From Agarilytica sp033852165 (GTDB taxonomy: Bacteria; Pseudomonadota; Gammaproteobacteria; Pseudomonadales; Cellvibrionaceae): a DNA stretch of 64,000 nt. Below are positions 26,613 through 35,616 of the stretch, one piece after another. A program made the translations under genes and the position numbers. The stretch lies in assembly GCA_033852165.1 (NCBI GenBank), contig JAWSUZ010000054.1:78593-142592 (forward strand), written 5' to 3'. The notes below the pieces were generated by a model that was not told the DNA's origin, ran no database searches, and saw only the letters and a program-made list of their open reading frames with translations. The stretch's first letter is position 1. Each line of letters starts with the position of its first letter.

Positions 26613-26993
26613 GTGAAAGAAAAATTCAAAGACTATCTGTGTAGTAAGCCAGAAGCCATCGAAGATTATCCCTTTGGCCCCGATTGTTTAGTTCTGAAAG
26701 TGGTTCAGAAAATGTTCGCTACGTATGCTGTTCAAGCAGATGGCGTCGTTCACATGAACTTAAAGTGTGACCCAGATGAAGCTTTAGCGCTTAGAGATGT
26801 GTTCGATGCGGTCATTCCGGGTTACCATATGAATAAGAAGCACTGGAATACAGTGATTCTTGACGGCTCGATTCCCAATGGTGAAATCGAGCGTATGATC
26901 GATCGCTCCTATGGTCTAGTGGTGAAAGGCTTAAAAAAAGCAGAGAGACGATCACTGGAAATTAAGTACGGCGAAAACGAACTTTATAAATAA
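26613..26993 (+). CDS. MmcQ/YjbR family protein
   Basis: 126 residues of the MmcQ/YjbR (CyaY-like fold) family: EDYPFGPDCLVLKVVQKMFA at the N-terminus, then LKCDPDEALALRD, PGYHMNKKHWNTV and IDRSYGLVVKGL are the usual conserved blocks. The family may bind DNA; its true function is not known. Start GTG 26613, 60 bases from the divergent cysE. Confidence 0.88.
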   Translation: MKEKFKDYLCSKPEAIEDYPFGPDCLVLKVVQKMFATYAVQADGVVHMNLKCDPDEALALRDVFDAVIPGYHMNKKHWNTVILDGSIPNGEIERMIDRSYGLVVKGLKKAERRSLEIKYGENELYK

Positions 26994-27071
26994 AAAAACA
27001 GTGTTTTTGGCCGGGACTTTAACGTATACAGGTTCGTATCTCGTCCATTTTAACCCGTTGTGGAGAGACAT

Positions 27072-28037
27072 ATGAAACCCTTTTCTGTGCCCGCTATTCG
27101 TGTGGCGTTTATTCTATTGGTCTGTATTGGTGTATTTGCCTGTGGCGGTGAAGATACTGAAGACGCGTTTAGTGATCGTCCCGCTGCTCAAGTGACCGCT
27201 ACGCCGACGCCTACTCCGACGCCGACTGCAACAGCTATACCGGAAGTAACTGCGACTGCTACTCCAATCCCCACGTTGTCTCCAACCCCCACTGTTACAC
27301 CGACTCCCACTGTTACACCGACTCCGACCCCAGCTGCAACTTTAGCGGAAATTCAGACGGCTATTTTTACCCCAACCTGTGCGGTTTCGGGTTGCCATAC
27401 AGGCTCTACTCCTCCGCGGGGTTTGAACCTCTCAAGTGGTCAGAGCTTTAGTAATTTAGTTGGAGTTGCTGCCGATGAGAGTGGTCAGCCTGCCACATTT
27501 CGTGTTCTGGTTGGTAACCCGGATGACAGTTATATCGTTAGAAAAATAGAGGGTGACTCAACAATTTTGGGTAGCCGAATGCCTGCGCCTAGGGACGGAG
27601 TGATGGCAACACCTCTTCCTGTTAGTCAAATCAATATGATCCGAAGCTGGATTAGCACTGGCGCAGCAGAGTCGTCCAGTGACGGTTCTCAAGTATTATT
27701 GACTAAAGTTGAATTCGGGCCTGCAACAATCTCCTACACTATTAACCTAAGTTCCCCGGTAGACCCCGATTCTATCTCGGCAGGCAGCGCCTTAATTTAC
27801 TTTATTCAAGGCGATTTACGTATCCTGGCTGACGCCGAATTTACCTCAGTAGAAGTCGTCGGAAATCAATTGTTGGTTCGCTATCAGTCTGTACCTCCTA
27901 TTGCTTACGATTCGATTGAGTTGCAACTGAACAATCCATCTCATTCAGCATTGTTGGATTTAGATGGCCAGTATGTGGATGCAGATGCTGATGGAGAGCC
28001 TGGGGGGATGCACGTCCATGTGGTATCAATCCAATGA
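27072..28037 (+). CDS. Lipoprotein with Thr-Pro linker and CX4CH motif
   Basis: ATG 27072 is preferred to an in-frame TTG 12 bases earlier because GGAGAG precedes it. The 321-residue product has a lipoprotein signal (lipobox VFAC, Cys24), a Thr/Pro-rich linker (about 42-90), and a domain from about 91 to 205 holding CAVSGCH (Cys103, Cys108, His109), a CX4CH version of a c-type haem motif, with NLSSGQSFSNLVGV, VGNPDDSYIVRKIEG, and MPAP-like SRMPAPRDGV. This resembles the cytochrome-like 'PSCyt' domains of marine bacteria; whether haem is bound is unproven. Residues 210-321 look like a beta-sandwich. DNA behind the linker has an 18-base tandem repeat near 27290. Likely pair with the next gene. 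Confidence 0.65.
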   Translation: MKPFSVPAIRVAFILLVCIGVFACGGEDTEDAFSDRPAAQVTATPTPTPTPTATAIPEVTATATPIPTLSPTPTVTPTPTVTPTPTPAATLAEIQTAIFTPTCAVSGCHTGSTPPRGLNLSSGQSFSNLVGVAADESGQPATFRVLVGNPDDSYIVRKIEGDSTILGSRMPAPRDGVMATPLPVSQINMIRSWISTGAAESSSDGSQVLLTKVEFGPATISYTINLSSPVDPDSISAGSALIYFIQGDLRILADAEFTSVEVVGNQLLVRYQSVPPIAYDSIELQLNNPSHSALLDLDGQYVDADADGEPGGMHVHVVSIQ

Positions 28038-28103
28038 GAGTATTTTCAGCCTCTGTGTTAAGTTCGATTCAATCATGTGGATTAAGATAGTTTGGAGCCA
28101 AGA

Positions 28104-28679
28104 ATGAAAACTATTAAAGCGTTTGCTTTGATACTTGCCGTGATGCTTATCAGTACCGAATCTTTCGCTCAGGTATACCTTGGGGCGACTTATGGCGTCA
28201 CAGATTCAACGTATATTGGAGATGAGGAGGACCCTGCTGATTTTGAAGGCGATAAAGGCCTGCGGATATATGTGGGAAACTCCGTGTCAAAAACGTTTTC
28301 TTTTGAGGTTGCTTATCTTGATCTAGGAGATTACAACGTCGGCACTGCTGATGGCTTGGATGATATTGATGAAGAGAGCGATATATTGTCTCTACTGGCC
28401 TATGAAGTGTCCTATGTCGCTAAATGGCCCATCCGTCGCAATCTTTCACTGTTCGGTCGACTCGGCGGTATTTATTGGGAAGGGGTACGTAAGATCACAC
28501 CGATTGATCAGACATCTCGAGAAATAAGCACTAAGACTAAGAGGTATGGTGCTAGCCTGGGAGTTGGCGTGAATTACAAAATCTTTAAACGATTTGGTTT
28601 AACGCTAGAATTTAACGGTCATCAAATCTATGATCGATTTAACCCTTTTTACGGCTTGGGTTTATACGCGACTTTTTAG
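28104..28679 (+). CDS. Small outer-membrane beta-barrel protein
   Basis: 191 residues from ATG 28104, with a signal peptide (MKTIKAFALILAVMLISTESFA, cleavage near 22). The rest alternates hydrophobic and polar residues, with Gly/Tyr-rich strands (VYLGATYGV, FSFEVAYLDLG, LFGRLGGIYWEG, YGASLGVGVNYKIF) and ends in aromatic Phe, typical of an eight-stranded OmpA/OmpX/PagP-like barrel. No specific family recognised. It follows the lipoprotein by 66 bases on the same strand and may be cotranscribed. Confidence 0.72.
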   Translation: MKTIKAFALILAVMLISTESFAQVYLGATYGVTDSTYIGDEEDPADFEGDKGLRIYVGNSVSKTFSFEVAYLDLGDYNVGTADGLDDIDEESDILSLLAYEVSYVAKWPIRRNLSLFGRLGGIYWEGVRKITPIDQTSREISTKTKRYGASLGVGVNYKIFKRFGLTLEFNGHQIYDRFNPFYGLGLYATF

Positions 28680-28717
28680 TAACTCAGCAGTTTAGCGGCC
28701 AAGCGGCTCGTATTGGA

Positions 28718-29491
28718 TTAGTTTTCTGTACTCTGCTGTGGAGGAAAAACAAGAGAGGACAGTGGCGTATCGCTCAACGGATGATAGAAATTACCAGAGG
28801 TAACAAATAAGATATGGGTGTCATTTTTTTTTGTCTGCTTGATCGATGACAATGTAAAATAGTTCTCGGTATCAAACCATATGCTGGTTTGTTTCTTGCC
28901 CCCTTCGTTTTTTCGCGTCATTTTTACTGCCTTTGAAATGGTTCTACTTTTGTATTGGATGCTTTCCAAACCTTTCGCCACAAAGGTATATTTTTTTAAC
29001 TTCCCTCGGTCTATAAAAAAATACTCAAACTGCTTGCTCTTTGTGAGAAGGTCAACCTGTAGCATTAACTGATAGGTCAATGGGCCTAATACGCCTTTGG
29101 TTATCGCTATGGTTTTCTTTTTCTTTTTGTATTCACTGGTTGCGGTTAGGTTCTTCCAATCGTATTGGACCTTTCTTTTTTTCTTTATGCCAAATATATT
29201 CTGCTTGTAACGGTAGCTGATAGGTTGAATAACTTTTTGACTTGGCCACAAAAAAACTTCTTTCTCATTGATGGAGCCGAAGAAATTTTTTGTTTTAGTC
29301 TCCAACTTATAGCGGTTGCCGCCAAGGTGTACTAGGGTCCTTGTCATATCAAGTTTGAATTTATCGAACTCACCTTCGTATTTTGCTTGGTGAAGTGTTT
29401 GTTGAGGGTCGGCAAACCCATTTGACGTCGATAAACCGAGCCACAGGAAAGAAGCGAATAAAACGATTTTGAATGAAAATTGTAGAGTCAT
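28718..29491 (-). CDS. DUF3108 secreted protein
   Basis: 257 residues with a signal peptide (cleavage near FADP, residue 27). The mature part has repeated beta-strands with Lys-rich turns and the pattern FxxxxxxRGKLKKYTFVAKGLE...AVKMTRKNEGGKKQTSIWFDTEN that is typical of DUF3108. Such proteins are periplasmic or outer-membrane associated, of unknown function. It converges on the barrel gene 38 bases away. Confidence 0.75.
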   Translation of the reverse strand: MTLQFSFKIVLFASFLWLGLSTSNGFADPQQTLHQAKYEGEFDKFKLDMTRTLVHLGGNRYKLETKTKNFFGSINEKEVFLWPSQKVIQPISYRYKQNIFGIKKKRKVQYDWKNLTATSEYKKKKKTIAITKGVLGPLTYQLMLQVDLLTKSKQFEYFFIDRGKLKKYTFVAKGLESIQYKSRTISKAVKMTRKNEGGKKQTSIWFDTENYFTLSSIKQTKKNDTHILFVTSGNFYHPLSDTPLSSLVFPPQQSTEN

Positions 29492-29842
29492 GGTTTGCTA
29501 GGGCGTGGGCTTTCTATGGGCATATCAGTTTATATTTCAGTATGTTGGGCGTTTATAGCAAGTTTAAAATTCCGTTTTGTTTTTCAAAGCGCTCTTTTTA
29601 TAACTACAATGTATAACAGATGGACCGTCCGGCCACTCACAAATTCGAAGAAAGAGAAAACGGGTTTTCTTATGACGATGGTCGATTTTATCTGGCGCAA
29701 AAAGCACTGTACGGGAAATACCGTCAAGTGGCGAGTGCTCATGTCGCAGACTACACTCTTAGGGGCTGCTTTAAAGCTAAGTATTCGTAAACTTTAATGA
29801 CTGTGCCTCTTAGGCATGGGGGAGTGTACCTTCTGACGTATC
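29492..29842. other. Intergenic region before the DISM/EAL gene
   Basis: 351 bases between divergent genes. It contains a possible 56-codon gene at 29620-29790 and no other convincing feature. Confidence 0.5.
29620..29790 (+). CDS. Possible small protein, 56 residues
   Basis: An ATG-started frame of 56 codons beginning MDRPATHKFEEREN and ending YTLRGCFKAKYS. Composition is that of a soluble protein, rich in Asp, Tyr and Lys, unlike the neighbouring alternative frame at 29495. No ribosome site is clear and no family is recognised, so this is a weak call. Confidence 0.3.
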   Translation: MDRPATHKFEERENGFSYDDGRFYLAQKALYGKYRQVASAHVADYTLRGCFKAKYS

Positions 29843-32515
29843 ATGGTGTTCTCGAGTAACTCTCAAATGTATTCCGCAAAGAAACGTGAGCGGAGTCGAG
29901 GACGGCGTCTGATTTCGCCGTCTAGATTCGGTCGTCTTTTTATTGGGCTTACTATCTTTTTCTGTAGTCTGGGCGTTTTCGGGGAAGAGGTGCTGAGAAC
30001 CCAAAAACATAAGGTGATTGACAGCGATATCAGCTATTTGATTGAGCATTCTTCTCTAAGCGTATTTGAGGTAAGTCAGTCTCCAGATCAAGATTGGGTG
30101 AGGTTTGATGGCGCCATTAATTTTGGCTACACAAATGAGGTCCATTGGTTCAAAATTAAATTGGAGAACCCATCTCGCAGTACGCTCTCAAGGTTATTGG
30201 CTGTATCGTATCCACTACTTGATACGATATCGGTTTACCTTTTTTCTGCTAATCAACTGACACACTCTTATGCTACCGGGGATGAATTGCCTTTTGATCA
30301 TCGCCCGATAGATCATCGATATTTTTTGTTTCCTCTCGAATTTGCCAGTGAGCAAGAACACTTTTTGTACCTAAGGGTGCAGACCGAAGGAGCCTTACAG
30401 GTGCCTTTAGCCCTGTGGGATGAACGTAGTTTTTATGCTGATGATGCTAGTACAAACGCGATTAACTTTTTATATCTCGGCGTAATACTCATCATGGCAG
30501 CGTTTAATTTTATGCTGTTTTTACTCATACGCGACAGTTCCTTTATTGCATACGTGTTTTTTGTATCGTGTATCGGCGTATTGATGGCGAGCCTATTTGG
30601 ATATACCTATCAATATGTATTGTCGGAATACCCCCGCTTTCATGAAATGCTCATTTTGCTGATTGTACCGCTTACCCAAGTTTCGATATGTGTGTTTACA
30701 ATTCGGTTTTTAGAGTTGTCACTGCACAGTAAATTTTGGTCCAGGTTGTTGATGAGTTTTATCGTTGTCGCGATGCTGAGTATGATTGGCGCGATTATCT
30801 TACCTTACAATCTGTCAACGAGGATATCGGTTGTTCTGATGTTGCCCATTGCGCTAAGTGCTATGGCTGCAGGGATGAGTTGTTGGGGGTCGGGTAGCAA
30901 TAGTGCTCGTTTGTACACCATTGCTTGGGTAGCTATTCTTATTGGTGCAGGTTGCTCTGTTTTAAATAGGCTGGGTTTGATCGGTAGCAGTTTCTTTGTC
31001 GAGTATGGTCTTCAGTTGAGTACGGGCATGCAAACCCTATTGTTTTCTCTGGCATTGGCCGCGCGATTCAACTCTGAGCGGGATGCTCGAATGAAAGCTC
31101 AGCAAGAGTATGTTGACGAAATTCATAAACGTCGAAATATCGAAACTCAATTGGTCTATTCCGCAAGTCACCATGAGATAACGGGTATGCCAAATCGATT
31201 ACTATTTGAAAAATCCGTTCGCCATCATTTTGAAACTCGGAAAGAGTCGCGTGATCACTTGCTAGTCGTGTTATTGCATATTCGCCATTTTGATGATGTA
31301 AATAAAACACTTGGGCATCGAAATGCCGATGTGTTGTTACGTCGAATAGGAGAGAGAATCAATACGATTGTCTCGAAATCCTCGGACTGTTTAACGATAG
31401 AAGAAAAGCAAAACGATGTCAGCCTTGTGGCACACATAGAAGGCGTGAGTTTTTGTTTTTGTTTGGCGAATACCAATAAGAATGACATGTTAGACGAAGT
31501 GGAAAGTCTAGTGAGACGTATGGCTGAACCGCTTGAATTTATGGGGCTTGCATTGGAGTTAAACTTTTTGGTTGGTTGTAGTTTTGATGGCGATGATGTG
31601 GATCCGCAAATCTTACTTCGGCAAGCCTTCGTCGCTTTTGATAAGGCGGATAAGCGAGTATCGCCAATAGCGGTTTATGAGCCAACCATGAATCCGTACA
31701 GCTCTAAACGATTGACGTTAATGACGGAGTTGAGGACCGCTTTGGAGCACGATGGTTTGGAGCTACATTTCCAGCCTCAAGTTCATTTGTCGGGAAAATA
31801 TGTATGCGGATTTGAAGGATTGTTACGCTGGACGCATCACGAATTTGGCGTAGTGCCTCCTGACGAATTTATTCCGATGGCAGAAAAAACGGGTTTGATG
31901 AAACCGCTGACGGCTTGGGTAATACAACGAGCGGCTAAATTCTGCAGGCAATTGGATGAGCTGTCTTGCGACGCCTTTGTGTCCGTGAATATCTCAGCAT
32001 TAAATTTGCGTGAACAGAGTTTTAGTCGACAAGTGTGTGAACTGTTGGGCGAAGACGGAATTGCACCAAATCGGTTGATTTTGGAGGTAACCGAAACGGC
32101 AGCAATGATTGATCCAGAAGGCGCGCTTAAAGTTCTCAACGCCTTACACGACGCGAATATTCGGCTTTCTATCGATGACTTTGGTACCGGGCATTCGTCT
32201 CTTTCTTACATTAGGAGGCTTCCTGTTCAAGAGATAAAAATCGATCGATCTTTTGTCGGAGAAATGGTGAATAATAAAGACGATGAGACAATTGTTAGAA
32301 CAACCATCAACATGTGCCACGACCTGGGTTTTGTTGTGGTAGCCGAAGGCGTAGAAGATCAAGATACCTTAGAACTTTTAGAATCCCTGAATTGTGACAT
32401 TGTTCAGGGATATCATATTGCTCGTCCCGACAGTGTAGCAAGCACCGTGAATTGGTTAATGAATAGTGAGTGGGCAATTCGTCGTCCTGTTGAGCTAGCT
32501 AGCGTTCAGTCATGA
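29843..32515 (+). CDS. 7TM-DISM receptor with degenerate GGDEF and EAL domain
   Basis: 890 residues. A signal/TM segment (about 31-47) is followed by a periplasmic DISM-type carbohydrate-binding-like sensor domain (about 52-195), a seven-helix 7TM-DISM region (about 207-408), a degenerate GGDEF (about 440-605; EGVSF near 533 replaces GGDEF) and an EAL domain (about 625-880). The EAL signature reads EGL (658-660), but NISALNL, IDDFGTGHSSLSYI (Asp778-Asp779) and AEGVED are intact. It is therefore probably a c-di-GMP phosphodiesterase controlled by an extracellular ligand. The start could also be Met9 (29867); neither has a strong Shine-Dalgarno. Single gene. Confidence 0.88.
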   Translation: MVFSSNSQMYSAKKRERSRGRRLISPSRFGRLFIGLTIFFCSLGVFGEEVLRTQKHKVIDSDISYLIEHSSLSVFEVSQSPDQDWVRFDGAINFGYTNEVHWFKIKLENPSRSTLSRLLAVSYPLLDTISVYLFSANQLTHSYATGDELPFDHRPIDHRYFLFPLEFASEQEHFLYLRVQTEGALQVPLALWDERSFYADDASTNAINFLYLGVILIMAAFNFMLFLLIRDSSFIAYVFFVSCIGVLMASLFGYTYQYVLSEYPRFHEMLILLIVPLTQVSICVFTIRFLELSLHSKFWSRLLMSFIVVAMLSMIGAIILPYNLSTRISVVLMLPIALSAMAAGMSCWGSGSNSARLYTIAWVAILIGAGCSVLNRLGLIGSSFFVEYGLQLSTGMQTLLFSLALAARFNSERDARMKAQQEYVDEIHKRRNIETQLVYSASHHEITGMPNRLLFEKSVRHHFETRKESRDHLLVVLLHIRHFDDVNKTLGHRNADVLLRRIGERINTIVSKSSDCLTIEEKQNDVSLVAHIEGVSFCFCLANTNKNDMLDEVESLVRRMAEPLEFMGLALELNFLVGCSFDGDDVDPQILLRQAFVAFDKADKRVSPIAVYEPTMNPYSSKRLTLMTELRTALEHDGLELHFQPQVHLSGKYVCGFEGLLRWTHHEFGVVPPDEFIPMAEKTGLMKPLTAWVIQRAAKFCRQLDELSCDAFVSVNISALNLREQSFSRQVCELLGEDGIAPNRLILEVTETAAMIDPEGALKVLNALHDANIRLSIDDFGTGHSSLSYIRRLPVQEIKIDRSFVGEMVNNKDDETIVRTTINMCHDLGFVVVAEGVEDQDTLELLESLNCDIVQGYHIARPDSVASTVNWLMNSEWAIRRPVELASVQS

Positions 32516-32635
32516 TTAAAGCTCTGTTTGGGGCGGTCACTCCGTTAAGGCTTCAATTGGATTCTAGAAAACTCAAAATAGACGCCTAAATAGCTACTGA
32601 TCTCTTGTTTCGCTACTGAGCATGCTCCGGCATTA

Positions 32636-33475
32636 CTAATTTAATACCGGTATCAGCTGTTCCAGCCGCTCTTTTAGAACGTGTAATTCCAGTTTCAGGG
32701 CGCCTCTATTTTTCTGTCCCATCCTTAGCATCAGCTTATGTGCTGACGGGAGTTTTTCTAGTGTGGGATTGGAGTATTTGTACACTACACTCGGTCTCAC
32801 CAGCAATAGGTCGTCGAGAGATTCTGGAGTGTTTAGCAGTAGGTTTATCGCTTTTATTAATGAGCCATGAAAGTCTCCCTGGCGAACCCCTAGCTCCTGA
32901 TAGGCGGCTTCAAGTGTTGGACGGTAAAACTGATACAGGGTGATCAATTGCGGACTGTTGATCGCAGCCAATAAGGCGATATGTTTTTCGTATCGTGCGT
33001 AGTTATCTTGAGAAATTCGGTAAAGCTCTTGTTGGGTGTCCTCCGTTTGCTGACCAATTTTAATCGTGGAAAAGCGTTTTTCTGGTGATGCGATGGGACG
33101 ATACTCTTTAACGACCCTGCCTTCACCCAAACCATACACCGCACGTACAACTTTTCGTACAATTTCTTCGTTAGTGAGAAAGGACAGAATCTCTGCGCCT
33201 TTTGGGATGTCACCGAGTCGAGATTGAATATGGGCGTCGCTATCGTTGAGCGGTGGTGCCGTGGGTTGAGGTTCAGGTGTGACAAGTGCTTGTATGGGGT
33301 GTTTGAAATCGGGAGTAGGTATTGGCGTTAAGGTGGCGCGTGGTTCTGGTGTAGGAGTAGAAAGTGGAACCGGCTTAAGGGGCTCCTCTTTATTCAATGT
33401 TGCTCGCAGCAATACAAGGGCAGCTATGCCAATCAAAAGTATGCTGAGTACAATAATGCTGTTTTTTTTGTTCAT
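32636..33475 (-). CDS. DUF3014 membrane-anchored protein
   Basis: 279 residues: one N-terminal membrane anchor (about 7-24), a Pro/Thr-rich spacer (about 31-75) and a C-terminal globular domain (about 80-278) of the DUF3014 type with FLTNEEIVRKVVRAVYGLGEG, YRISQDNYARYEKHIALLAAI, ELGVRQGDFHGSLIKAINLLL and a predicted periplasmic location. DUF3014 is widespread in gammaproteobacteria and has no known function. Single gene, convergent with the DISM/EAL gene. Confidence 0.75.
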   Translation of the reverse strand: MNKKNSIIVLSILLIGIAALVLLRATLNKEEPLKPVPLSTPTPEPRATLTPIPTPDFKHPIQALVTPEPQPTAPPLNDSDAHIQSRLGDIPKGAEILSFLTNEEIVRKVVRAVYGLGEGRVVKEYRPIASPEKRFSTIKIGQQTEDTQQELYRISQDNYARYEKHIALLAAINSPQLITLYQFYRPTLEAAYQELGVRQGDFHGSLIKAINLLLNTPESLDDLLLVRPSVVYKYSNPTLEKLPSAHKLMLRMGQKNRGALKLELHVLKERLEQLIPVLN

Positions 33476-33721
33476 TATAAATGGCTCTCGTTAATCGTGT
33501 TTTATGATATGAAAATTTAGCCCTGAGAGCTTTCTTGCTTCAATAGATGACAAGAATGAAAGCATAAGGTTTCAAACGCAATTAAAAGGTTTACTGAGAG
33601 AAAAGGTAAATGAGTTGCTATCGATACGGCGGGGGAGAGGGTGATGCTGCAAAAGCAGCATCACCACGGTTCAACTTTGTTGGCGGAAAAGCGCTTCGGA
33701 AGTATGGATAAAGGCTGGGGT

Positions 33722-33958
33722 TTATCTTTTCCGCAAGGCGAGAAAAGCAATAATGCTGAGGACTAAAAATCCATGCCCCATTTGATCGAGGCCGTGATTA
33801 GACAGTGCAACATCAAGGCTGGAATTTGAAATCGATTGTTCTGTATGGAAAACGTTATGGAACGACGGTTCTCTATCGCCTGCTTCGGCAGAGGTATGTG
33901 TTGGTGTAACTAAAAGTATTAATGCAGATAAAGAAATAACAAATGGCAATTTAGTCAT
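33722..33958 (-). CDS. Small exported protein with C-terminal membrane anchor
   Basis: 78 residues: signal peptide (about 1-24, cleavage after TSA), a short Ser/His/Asn-rich middle, and a C-terminal hydrophobic helix (GFLVLSIIAFLAL) ending in RKR. The layout resembles C-terminal sorting signals of the rhombosortase or exosortase kind, but no Gly-Gly or Pro-Glu-Pro motif precedes the helix, so a plain tail anchor is equally possible. GGGG lies upstream of the ATG. Family not recognised. Confidence 0.5.
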   Translation of the reverse strand: MTKLPFVISLSALILLVTPTHTSAEAGDREPSFHNVFHTEQSISNSSLDVALSNHGLDQMGHGFLVLSIIAFLALRKR

Positions 33959-34536
33959 GTTAACCCCGAATACTCAAATACAAATCAGTGCTCTTTCTTG
34001 TCGCGTGTAGTAAAGCTAAAAAGATGCCAGCTAAGTCCTTATAAGGCCTGGCAAGCAACATTTATCAAAGTGGAGGAAAAATGGATTGATTTTGTAAATC
34101 AGATCGACATGGAATGGAGGGGCTGTCTGATCTGCAGAAGTTAACGCTTAAGCTGTGGTTAATTATGGTGCATGAAAGGTATTCTATGTGTCAAAAATAG
34201 GGGTGATTCGGATGCTTTAAATCGATAAAACCGATACATCTAAAAGCCTTAAAGTTTAGCTTTTATTACTCTCAAAAATGCAGCCGGGCTATAGATGCCG
34301 ACCGCAAGACTGTAAGATTATTCGACGGTTCTCTAGATGGTTATGAATGGACATTTATTGGTGCCCATTCATAAACTGGGTTGTAGCGAGAGCGAATATA
34401 AAATACCCGATTTGCATCACTTGATATGGGAGCTCGGTCATACCAAACAACGATATCGCGCAGCGCCAAGATGGCGCTTTAAGTTGGCTCACAGTAGACG
34501 TCTGTTTATGGGGGTAGACTCATTAATTGTCGGACG
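33959..34536. other. Intergenic region with palindromic repeat copy C
   Basis: 578 bases without a convincing gene. A ten-pair hairpin TTATGAATGG/CCATTCATAA spans 34341-34374. The palindromic repeat copy C spans about 34361-34511. A bulged inverted repeat around CAGATC lies near 34100-34136. The 68-residue frame at 34337 is not supported by composition. Confidence 0.5.
34361..34511. repeat. Palindromic repeat, split copy C
   Basis: The right part CAGTAGACGTCTGTTTATGG (34492-34511) matches copy A (14272-14291) at 18 of 20 bases. The two differences lie at mirror positions of the internal 8-bp palindrome, which is AGACGTCT here and AGGCGCCT in copy A, so pairing is kept. A left part resembling copy A's left arm (GTGCCCATTCATAAA, 34361-34375) lies about 116 bases away, as if the element is longer or has an insertion. 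Confidence 0.55.
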
Positions 34537-35514
34537 TTATTGAAGTGCAAGCGGCGCTTCGTCAAGAGCTGCTAACTGTTCACGCAATTCCAAAATATGA
34601 CTCGCCCAATAGTTTTCCGTATTAAACCAAGGGAAGGCCATCGGGAAGGCGGGATCACTCCAGCGCTTAGCCAGCCAGCCACAGTAATGCAGCATACGTA
34701 AGGATCTAAATACCTCAATAAGGCGAATTTCCTTGCTGTCAAACTCACAAAATTCTTCATACCCATCAAGAATTGACGACAGTTGAGAAATTTTCTGAGC
34801 CCGATCCCCGTTCAATAACATCCATAGATCTTGTATCGCAGGCCCATTACGAGCGTCGTCGAGGTCAACAATATGTAAATTATCGTAGCGGACGAGAATA
34901 TTGCCGGGGTGGCAATCTCCGTGGAGTCGAATGCTGCGGTACTGAGATACGTCGTATTGGGACTCTATTTTCTCTATCAGGTCTTGAGTGAGCGAGGTAT
35001 AAGCTTCCAATAAAGAGCTCGGTACGAGGTTTTGTTCGAGTATGTAGTGGCGGCTTTCAACTGCGAAACTCTTGATGCTAATCGTTGGACGGAATTGGAA
35101 AGGCTTTGTCTGGCCTACCGCATGAATGCGTCCTAATTGCTGGCCCAAGGTATGAAGAGTGTCCAGATTTTCTAATTCGGGAGCGTGTCCACCGCGTCGC
35201 TCATACAGAGCGAAGCGATAGTTTTCATATTCAAAAAGACTCTTGCCGTCTTTAATGATCGGGGCAATGACAGGGATTTCCTGCTCGACTAACTCGAAAG
35301 CAAATTGGTGTTCTTCTAGAATCTGCTCGTCGCTCCACCGGTCTGGCCGGTAAAACTTAGCGATCAAGGGCTCCGCATCTTCAATGCCGATTTGATACAC
35401 CCGATTTTCATAACTGTTAAGAGTCAGAACACGTGCGTCTGACAGAAAGCCAATGCTCTCAATGGCGTCTAATACTAAGTCTGGGCTTAGGCGTGCGTAA
35501 TCGGCTTGATCCAA
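34537..35514 (-). CDS. srkA: Stress response kinase A (YihE/RdoA)
   Basis: A 325-residue aminoglycoside-phosphotransferase-fold protein kinase. E. coli SrkA phosphorylates Ser/Thr and counteracts stress-induced, MazEF-linked death. N-terminal LDAIESIGFLSDARVLTLNSYENRVYQIG, then LIAKFYRPDRWS (ATP-binding lysine), catalytic loop IRLHGDCHPGNILVR and metal-binding IVDLDDARNGP are diagnostic. Single gene on the minus strand, upstream of the intergenic repeat. Confidence 0.94.
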   Translation of the reverse strand: MDQADYARLSPDLVLDAIESIGFLSDARVLTLNSYENRVYQIGIEDAEPLIAKFYRPDRWSDEQILEEHQFAFELVEQEIPVIAPIIKDGKSLFEYENYRFALYERRGGHAPELENLDTLHTLGQQLGRIHAVGQTKPFQFRPTISIKSFAVESRHYILEQNLVPSSLLEAYTSLTQDLIEKIESQYDVSQYRSIRLHGDCHPGNILVRYDNLHIVDLDDARNGPAIQDLWMLLNGDRAQKISQLSSILDGYEEFCEFDSKEIRLIEVFRSLRMLHYCGWLAKRWSDPAFPMAFPWFNTENYWASHILELREQLAALDEAPLALQ

Positions 35515-35616
35515 AATCTCTTCCCCAAAAAATTGAACAGTATAGCAATAATGTTATTTGTTGCGATTGGAGCCTCAGCCGTCGAGAAAGTGTTCCCCCC
35601 AGAACAGACGCGCAGC

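Noticed and set aside
27180..27340. ACN-CCN-rich repeats resembling a minisatellite
   Set aside because: These encode the Thr-Pro linker of the lipoprotein and are common in secreted proteins of this lineage.
29495..29797. 100-residue plus-strand frame
   Set aside because: Composition is not protein-like and another frame in the same place (29620) is better; no ribosome site.
34337..34543. 68-residue frame in the repeat copy C
   Set aside because: It lies across the palindromic repeat and has no family-like features.
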